Origin: Bacteroidales bacterium
GTDB lineage: Bacteria; Bacteroidota; Bacteroidia; Bacteroidales; UBA932
Assembly: GCA_030695025.1 (NCBI GenBank)
Contig: JAUYTX010000035.1
Span: forward strand, 1-32,737
Reading direction: 5' to 3'
Length of the DNA stretch: 32,737 bases
Part shown: in pieces, positions 25,457 to 32,737 of the stretch
Layout: each line of letters opens with the position of its first letter
Position numbering within the stretch: position 1 is the first letter of the stretch
Position numbers and translations under genes: made by a program
The notes under the pieces: generated by a model
The model's input: only the letters and a program-made list of their open reading frames with translations
The model's database searches: none
What the model was told of the DNA's origin: nothing

Positions 25457-26515
25457 ATGAGAAATATTCTGATAACAGGTGGTGCCGGATTCATAGGATC
25501 CCATTTGGTTAGATTGATGGTAAATAAATATCCTCAGTATAACATCATTAACCTTGACCTGCTAACCTATGCCGGAAATCTGGAAAATCTCAGAGATGTA
25601 GAAAAGTGTTCAAATTACAAATTCATCAAAGGTGATATCTGTGATTATGACCTTGTTGCAAGCTTAATTAAAAATCACAATATTGACTCTGTTATTCATC
25701 TGGCAGCAGAATCTCATGTTGACAGATCGATAGTTGACCCCTTCTCTTTTGCAAAGACAAATGTAATGGGGACATTAACCCTTTTGCAGGCTGCAAAAAA
25801 TGTATGGAAAGAGAGGAGTCCAAATTTTGAAGGTAATCTTTTCTATCATGTATCTACAGACGAGGTTTACGGCTCTCTTGAAGATGAGGGAACATTCTTC
25901 ACAGAGGAGACAAAATACGACCCCCACTCTCCCTACTCCGCATCAAAGGCATCAAGTGACCACTTTGTAAGAGCCTATCACGACACCTACGGCTTGCCGA
26001 TTGTAATATCAAACTGTTCAAATAATTATGGTAGCTACCAATTTCCCGAGAAGCTTATACCGCTCTTTATTAACAATATAGTAAACAATAAACCGCTACC
26101 TGTTTACGGTAAGGGTGAAAATGTCAGGGATTGGCTCTATGTTCAGGACCACGCATCTGCTATCGACCTTATTTTTCACAAAGGACGCAATAGCGAAACA
26201 TACAACATAGGAGGGTTTAACGAATGGAAAAACATAGATCTGATTAAAGTTATTATTAAAACCGTTGATAAATTTCTGGGCAGAGAGGCGGGTACAAGTG
26301 AAAAACTGATTACCTATGTTACAGACAGAGCCGGTCATGACCTGCGTTATGCCATTGACTCCTCTAAACTTCATAACGAACTGGGTTGGAGCCCTTCGCT
26401 TCAGTTTGAGGAGGGAATCGAGAAGACTGTAAAATGGTATCTTGAAAACAAAGAGTGGATGGATAGAGTTACAAGTGGGGATTATTTGAAATATTACAGA
26501 GAGATGTATGGCTAA
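25457..26515 (+). CDS. rfbB: dTDP-glucose 4,6-dehydratase
   Basis: This 352-residue extended SDR makes dTDP-4-keto-6-deoxyglucose. GGAGFIGSH is at 8-16, the dehydratase triad Thr134-Asp135-Glu136 is in STDEVYG, and Tyr160 and Lys164 lie in YSASK. HLAAESHVDRS and NNYGSYQFPEKLIP are typical of RmlB. The 3' end overlaps the WbuC-family gene by 8 bp. Confidence 0.97.
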   Translation: MRNILITGGAGFIGSHLVRLMVNKYPQYNIINLDLLTYAGNLENLRDVEKCSNYKFIKGDICDYDLVASLIKNHNIDSVIHLAAESHVDRSIVDPFSFAKTNVMGTLTLLQAAKNVWKERSPNFEGNLFYHVSTDEVYGSLEDEGTFFTEETKYDPHSPYSASKASSDHFVRAYHDTYGLPIVISNCSNNYGSYQFPEKLIPLFINNIVNNKPLPVYGKGENVRDWLYVQDHASAIDLIFHKGRNSETYNIGGFNEWKNIDLIKVIIKTVDKFLGREAGTSEKLITYVTDRAGHDLRYAIDSSKLHNELGWSPSLQFEEGIEKTVKWYLENKEWMDRVTSGDYLKYYREMYG

Positions 26516-26906
26516 GACAATTATTGATGATGAATTTCTTGATAAGCTGAGCAAAGAGGCAAAGGCATCTCCAAGACTCAGAATGAATTATAATTTTCAT
26601 GAAACCCTGGAGGCAAAGGCTCAAAGACTTCTCAACGCCATTGAGCCCGGCTCAGTATTGCCTCCACACAGACATAACCACACGGCCGAGACATATATTG
26701 TTCTTCGCGGGTCACTTAAGGTTAACTTTTACAAAAGTGACGGTTCTCTGGAGTCAACCCATTTTCTTGACCCGTGTGAGGGAAAATACGGTATTGAAAT
26801 TCCTGCCGGCGTTTATCACAATTTAGAAGTAATTGACCGAAATACAGTCATTTTCGAAGCAAAAGAGGGGCCTTACACTCCGGTTTTACCCGAAGATACC
26901 CTTTAA
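26508..26906 (+). CDS. wbuC: WbuC-family cupin metalloprotein
   Basis: The 132-residue protein is a small cupin with a likely metal site HRHNHTAETY (His54, His56, Glu61) and His104 in GVYHNLEV. The C-terminal EAKEGPYTP is typical of the WbuC family, which is found in O-antigen loci and has no settled function. The ATG overlaps the end of rfbB by 8 bp, so translation is probably coupled. It may act on a sugar nucleotide or protect the pathway; both are guesses. Confidence 0.85.
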   Translation: MAKTIIDDEFLDKLSKEAKASPRLRMNYNFHETLEAKAQRLLNAIEPGSVLPPHRHNHTAETYIVLRGSLKVNFYKSDGSLESTHFLDPCEGKYGIEIPAGVYHNLEVIDRNTVIFEAKEGPYTPVLPEDTL

Positions 26907-26984
26907 AGTTAGAAATTGTATTTTGGTACACCACCTTGGCACATTTTGTGTATATTTGCCAGATATTTTAAAACCCTAATATCT

Positions 26985-27974
26985 GTGAAGAATTTTGCCC
27001 TTATAGGAGCAGCCGGATACATTGCCCCAAGACATATGAAGGCCATTAAAGATACCGGAAATAATCTTTGTGCTGCCTACGATGTATTTGATTCAGTGGG
27101 AATTATCGACTCATACTTTCCGAATTGTTCTTTCTTTACTCAGTTTGAGCTACTTGAAAGGCATTTGAATAAGATGAAGCACTCCCCTGTTAATTCTGAA
27201 AATGGTTGTTCACAGGTTCTTGATTACGCCGCAGTTTGTACTCCAAATTATCTTCACGATGCCCATATAAGATTTGGACTGAGGGCCGGAGCAGATGTTA
27301 TTTGCGAAAAGCCTCTGGTTTTAAACCCATGGAATATTGATGCTCTTATGAAAATTGAGCAGGAGACAGGCAAAAGGGTATATAACATTCTGCAACTAAG
27401 GCTTCACGATGCGATTATTGCTTTGAAAAAGAGAGTCGATGAAGCTCCCTCAGATAAAATATTTGACGTAGATCTTACATATATAACATCAAGAGGTAAC
27501 TGGTACTATACCAGCTGGAAGGGTGATGAGAGAAAGAGCGGAGGTGTTGCCACAAACATTGGTGTTCACTTTTACGACATGTTGACATGGGTATTCGGAA
27601 AGGTTAAAAAGAATGTTGTTCATGTATCAAGTCACGATAGGGTGGCAGGATTTTTGGATTTAGAAAAGGCTCGTGTACGATATTTTTTAAGTATAAACGA
27701 AGACAATCTGCCACAAGAGGCAAAGGCTGCCGGAAAAAGAACTTATCGCTCTCTTATGATGGAGGGTACAGATGTTGAGTTCTCTGATGGGTTTACTGAA
27801 CTTCATACAAATTCTTACATCAAAATAATGAATGGCCAAGGATTTGGACTGGAAGAGGCAAGAGGCTCAATTGAGATTGTTCACGATATAAGATATGCAA
27901 CTCCACAGGGGCTTAAGGGTGATTATCACCCCTTTGCAGCATTAGAGTGCACAAAACATCCATTTGGTTGGTAA
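26985..27974 (+). CDS. wlbA: WlbA/WbpB-type UDP-GlcNAcA 3-oxidase, first copy
   Basis: This Gfo/Idh/MocA oxidoreductase should oxidise C3 of UDP-N-acetylglucosaminuronate on the way to 2,3-diamino-uronic acids. The first residues KNFALIGAAGYIAPRH are close to Bordetella WlbA as I remember it. EKPLVLNPWNID has the probable catalytic Lys109, and His195 is in ATNIGVHFYDML. The start is GTG at 26985, giving 329 residues; the upstream open frame to 26916 encodes an unrelated-looking leader and is rejected by comparison with the second copy. The next gene is a strongly similar paralogue. Its partners, the 6-dehydrogenase, aminotransferase and acetyltransferase, are not in the window. Confidence 0.85.
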   Translation: MKNFALIGAAGYIAPRHMKAIKDTGNNLCAAYDVFDSVGIIDSYFPNCSFFTQFELLERHLNKMKHSPVNSENGCSQVLDYAAVCTPNYLHDAHIRFGLRAGADVICEKPLVLNPWNIDALMKIEQETGKRVYNILQLRLHDAIIALKKRVDEAPSDKIFDVDLTYITSRGNWYYTSWKGDERKSGGVATNIGVHFYDMLTWVFGKVKKNVVHVSSHDRVAGFLDLEKARVRYFLSINEDNLPQEAKAAGKRTYRSLMMEGTDVEFSDGFTELHTNSYIKIMNGQGFGLEEARGSIEIVHDIRYATPQGLKGDYHPFAALECTKHPFGW

Positions 27975-27998
27975 AAAGAACGAAAAAAAATTATTGAT

Positions 27999-28973
27999 TT
28001 GGAAAAAGTAAAACAATTTGCCTTAATGGGAGCGGCAGGATACATCGCTCCAAGACACCTTAAGGCAATAAAAGAGACAGGAAATAATCTGGTGGCTGCC
28101 GTTGATCCGTTTGACAGCGTGGGAATTATGGATAGCTATTTTCCGGAGTGCTCATTTTTTAGAGAGTTTGAACTCTTTGACAGACATTTGTCAAAGTTAA
28201 AGAGCGATGGCACAGGCGCTGATTATCTTTCGGTGTGTTCTCCTGATTATCTTCATGATGCACATATCAGATACGGTCTGAAGATCGGATCTAACGTTAT
28301 ATCGGAAAAACCGCTGGTGCTGAATCCGTGGAATCTGGACGCTTTGGAGAAGGCTGAGAAGGAGAGTGGTCAAAGGGTATTCACAATTTTGCAGATGCGT
28401 TATCACAAGTCGATAATTGACCTGAAAAACATGGTAGAAAATGGCCCTCAGGATAAGATTTATAATATGGATCTTACATATATCACCTCAAGAGGCAGCT
28501 GGTTCTTTACAAGCTGGAAGGGAGATGTTCGCAAAAGCGGAGGTATTGCCACAAACATAGGTATCCACTTTTACGATATGCTCAACTGGGTATTTGGTGA
28601 TGTCCAAAAGAGCGTGGTTCATGTGAAGAGTCATGACAGGGTTGCCGGGTACATTGAGTTCAAGAGAGCAAGAGTGAGGTATTTCCTTAGCATAAATGCA
28701 GCCACTTTACCTGAAGAGATTTTGTCAAAAGGGCAACGAATTTACAGGTCGTTTAATCTTGATGGTCAAGAGATTGAATTCACCGATGGTTTCTCTGATC
28801 TGCACACTGAGTCTTACAAAAAAATACTGCAGGGTGAAGGTTTTGGGATAACAGAGGCTCGAAAATCAATTCAGATAGTGTACGACATCCGTAATTCAAC
28901 TCCTGTAGGGCTTAAGGGTGATTATCACCCGTTTGCTGCCAAGGAGGTTGCACAGCATCCATTTGGCTGGTAG
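27999..28973 (+). CDS. WlbA/WbpB-type oxidoreductase, second copy
   Basis: The 324-residue protein is collinear with the preceding gene, with matching motifs GAAGYIAPRH, EKPLVLNPWN (Lys104), TNIGIHFYDML (His190), SHDRVAGY and GDYHPFAA. It lacks a short insertion that the first copy has near residues 66-78. The start is TTG at 27999: the first ATG (28027) would cut off the strand before the Rossmann glycine motif. Two copies may act on different nucleotide sugars, form a heteromer, or be a recent duplication. The gene ends 15 bp from the convergent copper ATPase gene. Confidence 0.83.
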   Translation: MEKVKQFALMGAAGYIAPRHLKAIKETGNNLVAAVDPFDSVGIMDSYFPECSFFREFELFDRHLSKLKSDGTGADYLSVCSPDYLHDAHIRYGLKIGSNVISEKPLVLNPWNLDALEKAEKESGQRVFTILQMRYHKSIIDLKNMVENGPQDKIYNMDLTYITSRGSWFFTSWKGDVRKSGGIATNIGIHFYDMLNWVFGDVQKSVVHVKSHDRVAGYIEFKRARVRYFLSINAATLPEEILSKGQRIYRSFNLDGQEIEFTDGFSDLHTESYKKILQGEGFGITEARKSIQIVYDIRNSTPVGLKGDYHPFAAKEVAQHPFGW

Positions 28974-28988
28974 TAAGTACCATGCCAT

Positions 28989-31217
28989 TTATCTGCTAAG
29001 ACGCAAACTATTAAGCACTACCGATACTGAACTGAAGGCCATAGCCGCTGCTGCGATCATGGGACTTAAAAGTATGCCTGTGAATGGATAAAGTACTCCG
29101 GCAGCAATAGGGATTCCAATAATATTGTAGATAAAAGCCCAGAAAAGATTCTGTCTGATAAGTTTTACAGTTCTTTTTGAGAGGTCAAATGCCTTTGGTA
29201 ACAAGGCTATATCAGATGTTATAAGAGTCATCATTGCAACATCCATCGCTATGTCGGTACCTTTCCCCATTGCTATACTTACGTTTGCTCTGCTAAGTGC
29301 CTGAGAGTCATTAATCCCGTCTCCGGCCATTGCAACAACCTTACCCTGAGATTGAAGTTCAACAATGTAGTTGTCTTTATCCTGAGGCAGTGCACCTGCC
29401 GTAAAGTGGCTTATACCAACTTTTGACGCAACATAATTTGCATTCTTCTGGTTATCTCCGGTGAGCATATGAACCTCTATGCCCATCTCATGCAGCTTTG
29501 CAATTGCCGTAGCAGATGTATCCTTGATCTTATCGGAGACTGCAACTATTACCATCGGTACATATCCTTTGCCAAATACTGCAATGCTTTTCCCTTCTCC
29601 CGATAGCTTTTCAGATAATGATGTAGCCCTGTTTGCGATATCAGATACATTGGCAGCGACCTGTGTATTCATCATTCTGATGCTTCCAAGCCAGAATTTT
29701 TTATCATCATACTTTGCCTCTGCGCCTAGTCCTGATATTGTTGTAAAATTTGAAATCTGAGACCTCTTTTCAGGGGCTCCCCAATTCTGTTTTATGTAAT
29801 CGGTAATGGCAGAAGCAAGCGGATGCTCAGAAACCTCCTCCATAGCAAATAGTACGGGAAGATACCTCTCCCTTTCGTTTTCATCTTCTGTAAGCCACTG
29901 CCAGTCTGTAACTACCGGCCTGCCCTCTGTAATTGTACCGGTCTTGTCCAAAACCACTGCGTTTACCCTTCTCATCTGCTCCAGGGCGGAGGCATCTTTA
30001 ATAAGGATATGCTGCTGGGCCCCCTTGCCGATTCCCACCATAAGTGCCGTTGGTGTTGCCAGGCCAAGAGCGCATGGGCAGGCTATTACAAGGACAGAAA
30101 TGGCAGAGAGCAACCCTTTTGCAAAGAGCTGTTCACCGCCGGCTAAAATCCAGACAGCAAGGGTTATAAGCGAAATTGAAATGACCACAGGTACAAAAAT
30201 TGAAGCAATCTTGTCTGCAATTCTCTGAACGGGAGCTTTGCTGCCCTGTGCCTCTTTTACTGTTTTAATTATCTGTGCAAGAAGTGTGTCTCCTCCAACT
30301 TTTAATGCCTCAAATGTGAATGTGCCCTTTTGATTTATTGTACCGGCCAATACATTGTCCCCCACTCTCTTGTGGGCAGCTAAAGGCTCACCTGATATCA
30401 TACTTTCGTTCACATACGATTCACCGCTTTTAAGAACTCCATCCAGGGGAACCTTCTCTCCCGGCTTTACCACAATTACCTCTCCAACCAAAATCTGAGA
30501 TATTGGAACCTCAACTGGCTCTCCGTCTCTCAGTACTATTGCAGATTTTGGCTGTAGCCCCATTAGCTTCTTTATGGCAGATGATGTGTTGCCCTTTGCC
30601 CTCTCTTCCAGAAACTTACCCAGCAGAACAAAGGCAATTATCATTGTTGCAGCTTCGTAATAGACCATTGGCTCAATGCCTCTGGCTATCCAGAATTCCG
30701 GGAAAAATGTATTGAATACACTGAATAAGAAGGCAATAGCTGTACTTAGAGCAACCAGAGTATCCATATTTGCACTGCCTCTCAGTACTGCCTTAAAACC
30801 GTTTACATAAAAGCTTCTGCCAAAAATTGCAAGTACTGGCAGCGAAAGCAGCATCATTGGTATGTTCAGATAGTGGTGATGCATGAAAAACATTGACATC
30901 ACCATTATAGGCATCGAAAAGGCCCAGGCGAGTATGGTTCTGTTTTTAAGTTTGCGGTAGTGGCTCTCGCGTTGCTCCTCCTTTAGTTTTGCTGCATTCT
31001 CTCCCTCCTCTACTATCATGTCGTAGCCAAGTTGCTGAACACTCTGTTTAAGTTTGATGGAGTCAGTAAGTTGTTCATCAAACTCCAGAGTCACACTGTT
31101 GTCGGCAAAATTAACTACCGCCTTTTTTACCCCCGGTTGTGCATTCAAGCCCTTCTCAACACCCATTGCACAGGATGCGCAGCTCATTCCGGTTACTGTA
31201 TAATTTTTCTTTGCCAT
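28989..31217 (-). CDS. copA: Copper-exporting P1B-type ATPase
   Basis: This 742-residue ATPase should pump Cu(I) out of the cytoplasm. One N-terminal heavy-metal domain has GMSCASC (Cys13, Cys16). After paired membrane helices comes the transport site CPC at 380-382 (ACPCALGLATP). The phosphorylated Asp424 is in DKTGT, the nucleotide domain has SEHPLASAI, and the hinge is GDGINDSQAL. The final two helices end with SSVSVVLNSLRL, typical of CopA. It is 7 bp downstream of the DUF1858-DUF2249 gene on the same strand, so the two are likely co-transcribed. Confidence 0.95.
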   Translation of the reverse strand: MAKKNYTVTGMSCASCAMGVEKGLNAQPGVKKAVVNFADNSVTLEFDEQLTDSIKLKQSVQQLGYDMIVEEGENAAKLKEEQRESHYRKLKNRTILAWAFSMPIMVMSMFFMHHHYLNIPMMLLSLPVLAIFGRSFYVNGFKAVLRGSANMDTLVALSTAIAFLFSVFNTFFPEFWIARGIEPMVYYEAATMIIAFVLLGKFLEERAKGNTSSAIKKLMGLQPKSAIVLRDGEPVEVPISQILVGEVIVVKPGEKVPLDGVLKSGESYVNESMISGEPLAAHKRVGDNVLAGTINQKGTFTFEALKVGGDTLLAQIIKTVKEAQGSKAPVQRIADKIASIFVPVVISISLITLAVWILAGGEQLFAKGLLSAISVLVIACPCALGLATPTALMVGIGKGAQQHILIKDASALEQMRRVNAVVLDKTGTITEGRPVVTDWQWLTEDENERERYLPVLFAMEEVSEHPLASAITDYIKQNWGAPEKRSQISNFTTISGLGAEAKYDDKKFWLGSIRMMNTQVAANVSDIANRATSLSEKLSGEGKSIAVFGKGYVPMVIVAVSDKIKDTSATAIAKLHEMGIEVHMLTGDNQKNANYVASKVGISHFTAGALPQDKDNYIVELQSQGKVVAMAGDGINDSQALSRANVSIAMGKGTDIAMDVAMMTLITSDIALLPKAFDLSKRTVKLIRQNLFWAFIYNIIGIPIAAGVLYPFTGILLSPMIAAAAMAFSSVSVVLNSLRLSR

Positions 31218-31224
31218 AATGTAA

Positions 31225-31800
31225 TCAACTTTTAGCCACTCTGTTAAGAAATATTGTTCCCTCTCTTTTGCTCCAGATTTTGAAACCCTTTACTGAGAGT
31301 ATATCAAGAATTGGGGTAGGCAGAAACGGAGAGGAGAATTCAAAAATCTGACCCTCCTGCAACAAGTTGCTTAACCTTAAAATCTCTGCCATGGGTACAT
31401 CGCCCGACTCAAGAGTCTTTACAGCATCGTATCTGACTGTTATCTTTTCGGGCGAAAACCAGTCAGGCTGCTCACCTCTGTATTTGTCCGAAAAATTCTC
31501 CAACTCACTTCCTGTCGCAGCACCTGATGCAACACCTGACACAGCACCCGATGCATTAATAACTCCGGCATCAGAATCTGACAAACCGGCGGCTATCCTC
31601 AATTTTTTTACAACCTCTGTGGCCTCAATACCGGCAATGGTTGCCGCCTGCTGAATTGTGGTAACCCTTGCAATTGTTCTGCGAAGAATCGGGTTCTTTA
31701 GCTTTGCAAATGCAGGTGATATCTCTGAAAGAACATCCTCAAGTTGGGGATAATCTTCCAACAGTTCGTAAACCTTTGTCTGAAATGTTATCGGCCTCAT
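31225..31800 (-). CDS. DUF1858-DUF2249 protein
   Basis: This is a 191-residue cytoplasmic protein in two parts. Residues 1-70 resemble DUF1858, the N-terminal module of ScdA/RIC proteins (VYELLEDYPQLEDVLSEISP, LRRTIARVTTIQQAA). Residues about 110-185 resemble DUF2249 (ITVRYDAVKTLESGDVP, LLQEGQIFEF, GFKIWSKREG). The Ala/Gly/Ser-rich linker (about 74-97) is low in complexity. The start overlaps the DUF438 stop by 4 bp, so translation is coupled. Such proteins are found with hemerythrin or NO-stress genes; a redox or metal-stress role is inferred. Confidence 0.8.
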   Translation of the reverse strand: MRPITFQTKVYELLEDYPQLEDVLSEISPAFAKLKNPILRRTIARVTTIQQAATIAGIEATEVVKKLRIAAGLSDSDAGVINASGAVSGVASGAATGSELENFSDKYRGEQPDWFSPEKITVRYDAVKTLESGDVPMAEILRLSNLLQEGQIFEFSSPFLPTPILDILSVKGFKIWSKREGTIFLNRVAKS

Positions 31801-32737
31801 TTTGTTGTATATGATAGCAATCTCTGGTCTCCCTGGAGTTTTCTGAACTCAGTTATGTCCTGGGTAACCTCAATGACTCCAAGGTATTCGTTGTCTTTGC
31901 CTCTGAGGGCTGTATATTCAATGTAAACGAATCTTCCCATAAAGTTAGAGAGCCAGAATTTTGCCTGATTCTCTTTTCCGCTCTTGAAATCCACAAGAAT
32001 CTGTTCAACAATATTTACACTTCCCGGAGGGTGGCATAGCCTAACATCTCTTCCGATTATTGAGCGGTTTCTCTCAAATACCCTGTTTGGGCTGTGTGAG
32101 AAAAATTTAACCTTATCATTTGCATCTACATAAGTGATATCGATAGGAATTGTTACAAACAGTGCCTCAAGCTCTTTCATGTCAAAACTCCCCGAACTTA
32201 ATCTTATTGGGGCACCATCGGAATAAGATACCCCCGAAACCGCCGGGCCACCCTCCTCCATCTGGCTCTTATTAAAACTCTCAACAACATGCTCTTCCGG
32301 TTTCCACTCATCTCTCGTATCATATAAACAGTAGCCGTAAACAGGGGTTTCCATATATATCTGATACCAGTTCTCCTCTGAAAACTTCTCAAGACACATT
32401 GGAATCAAAATTTCCTCCTCTTTCATTATCATACTCTCAACTGCCTCAACTGCAGGGCCGAGCAATAACACCACAACAGACATCAACTCCTCTTTGGTTG
32501 TAATGCTCCCCGGTTCAAGCGCCTCAATAGAGGCCTTTAGCTGTTCCCGAATCTCGTCATGTTTGCCCCACATCACCTTGGGAGGGCCTGTGATGGCCGC
32601 CTTCTCAAGAAATGGGAATAGCAGATACTCTTTGCGCTTGTAGTGTTTGTCGAGGTCGTAAAGGCTGTTAAAGAGTCCTTTCAATTTAAGGGTAAGAGCC
32701 GAAATTTCGTCATCGGCTCCGTTTGAAACAGTCGGAA
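31797..32737 (-). CDS. DUF438/hemerythrin-like/PAS protein, 5' end outside window
   Basis: The frame runs open to the end of the window (codons upstream of 32684 read VSNGADDEISALTLKLKGLF), so the true start is beyond 32737. The visible part starts in a DUF438/hemerythrin-type helical region with possible metal ligands (DLDKHYKRKEYLLFPFLEK, WGKHDEIRE, MIMKEEEILIP) and ends in a PAS domain (about the last 120 residues: IDITYVDANDKVKFFS, VRLCHPPGSV, RFVYIEYTALRGKDNEYLGV). It overlaps the DUF1858-DUF2249 gene by 4 bp. Proteins of this make-up are thought to sense O2, NO or haem through PAS and di-iron sites; here this is inferred. Confidence 0.83.
   Translation of the reverse strand, partial: PTVSNGADDEISALTLKLKGLFNSLYDLDKHYKRKEYLLFPFLEKAAITGPPKVMWGKHDEIREQLKASIEALEPGSITTKEELMSVVVLLLGPAVEAVESMIMKEEEILIPMCLEKFSEENWYQIYMETPVYGYCLYDTRDEWKPEEHVVESFNKSQMEEGGPAVSGVSYSDGAPIRLSSGSFDMKELEALFVTIPIDITYVDANDKVKFFSHSPNRVFERNRSIIGRDVRLCHPPGSVNIVEQILVDFKSGKENQAKFWLSNFMGRFVYIEYTALRGKDNEYLGVIEVTQDITEFRKLQGDQRLLSYTTK

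Overview
The window looks like chromosomal DNA of a Bacteroidota bacterium, most likely Bacteroidales. The evidence is an SPII lipoprotein with BACON domains, BspA-type repeats and an M64 peptidase, a paired radical SAM enzyme and small lipoprotein of the Bacteroidetes rSAM/lipoprotein type, moderate-to-low GC, no obvious Shine-Dalgarno sequences, and a few -7 boxes fitting TAnnTTTG. I cannot name the genus. No tRNA, rRNA, CRISPR array, transposase, integrase or phage gene was seen.

Layout. (1) 1-6602: the tail of an unknown gene, a 149-bp element with 23-bp terminal inverted repeats, an animal-type UDP-glucose dehydrogenase, a convergent AraC-type regulator, mannose-1-phosphate guanylyltransferase, an MFS exporter and a UDP-GlcNAc 4,6-dehydratase-like enzyme. 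Apart from the regulator and exporter, these make nucleotide sugars for surface polysaccharide. (2) 6604-11718: a 1010-aa cell-surface M64 metallopeptidase, an exported creatininase-family amidohydrolase followed by an overlooked 40-codon reading frame and a terminator, and a divergent exported EEP phosphohydrolase. (3) 11732-14288: a COG0523/CobW GTPase and a URO-D/MtaA-like protein fused to a thioredoxin-like domain. (4) 14590-16595: sucCD. (5) 16741-18780: a second copy of the dispersed repeat, a radical SAM-SPASM enzyme, an array of about 42-bp repeats, the partner lipoprotein, and a degenerate pentanucleotide array just upstream of the lipoprotein. (6) 18843-21795: ferritin and an orphan histidine kinase with a LytS-like membrane sensor. 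(7) 21897-28973: a rightward cluster of patatin-like lipase, rfbA, rfbC, rfbD, rfbB, a WbuC-family cupin and two tandem WlbA/WbpB-type oxidoreductases; it makes dTDP-L-rhamnose and probably part of a 2,3-diamino-uronic acid sugar. (8) 28989-32737: a leftward operon of a DUF438/PAS protein (cut by the window end), a DUF1858-DUF2249 protein and a CopA-type copper ATPase.

The strongest candidates for under-described biology are: the rSAM/lipoprotein pair with two kinds of repeats in its flanks; the roughly 107-bp dispersed repeat that starts at the stop codons of two unrelated genes; the URO-D-thioredoxin fusion, whose expected zinc-ligand His is replaced by Phe, beside a CobW GTPase; the 40-codon ORF behind the creatininase gene; and the tandem WlbA paralogues, both of which lack an ATG start. 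All functional statements come from reading motifs by eye; no database search was run.
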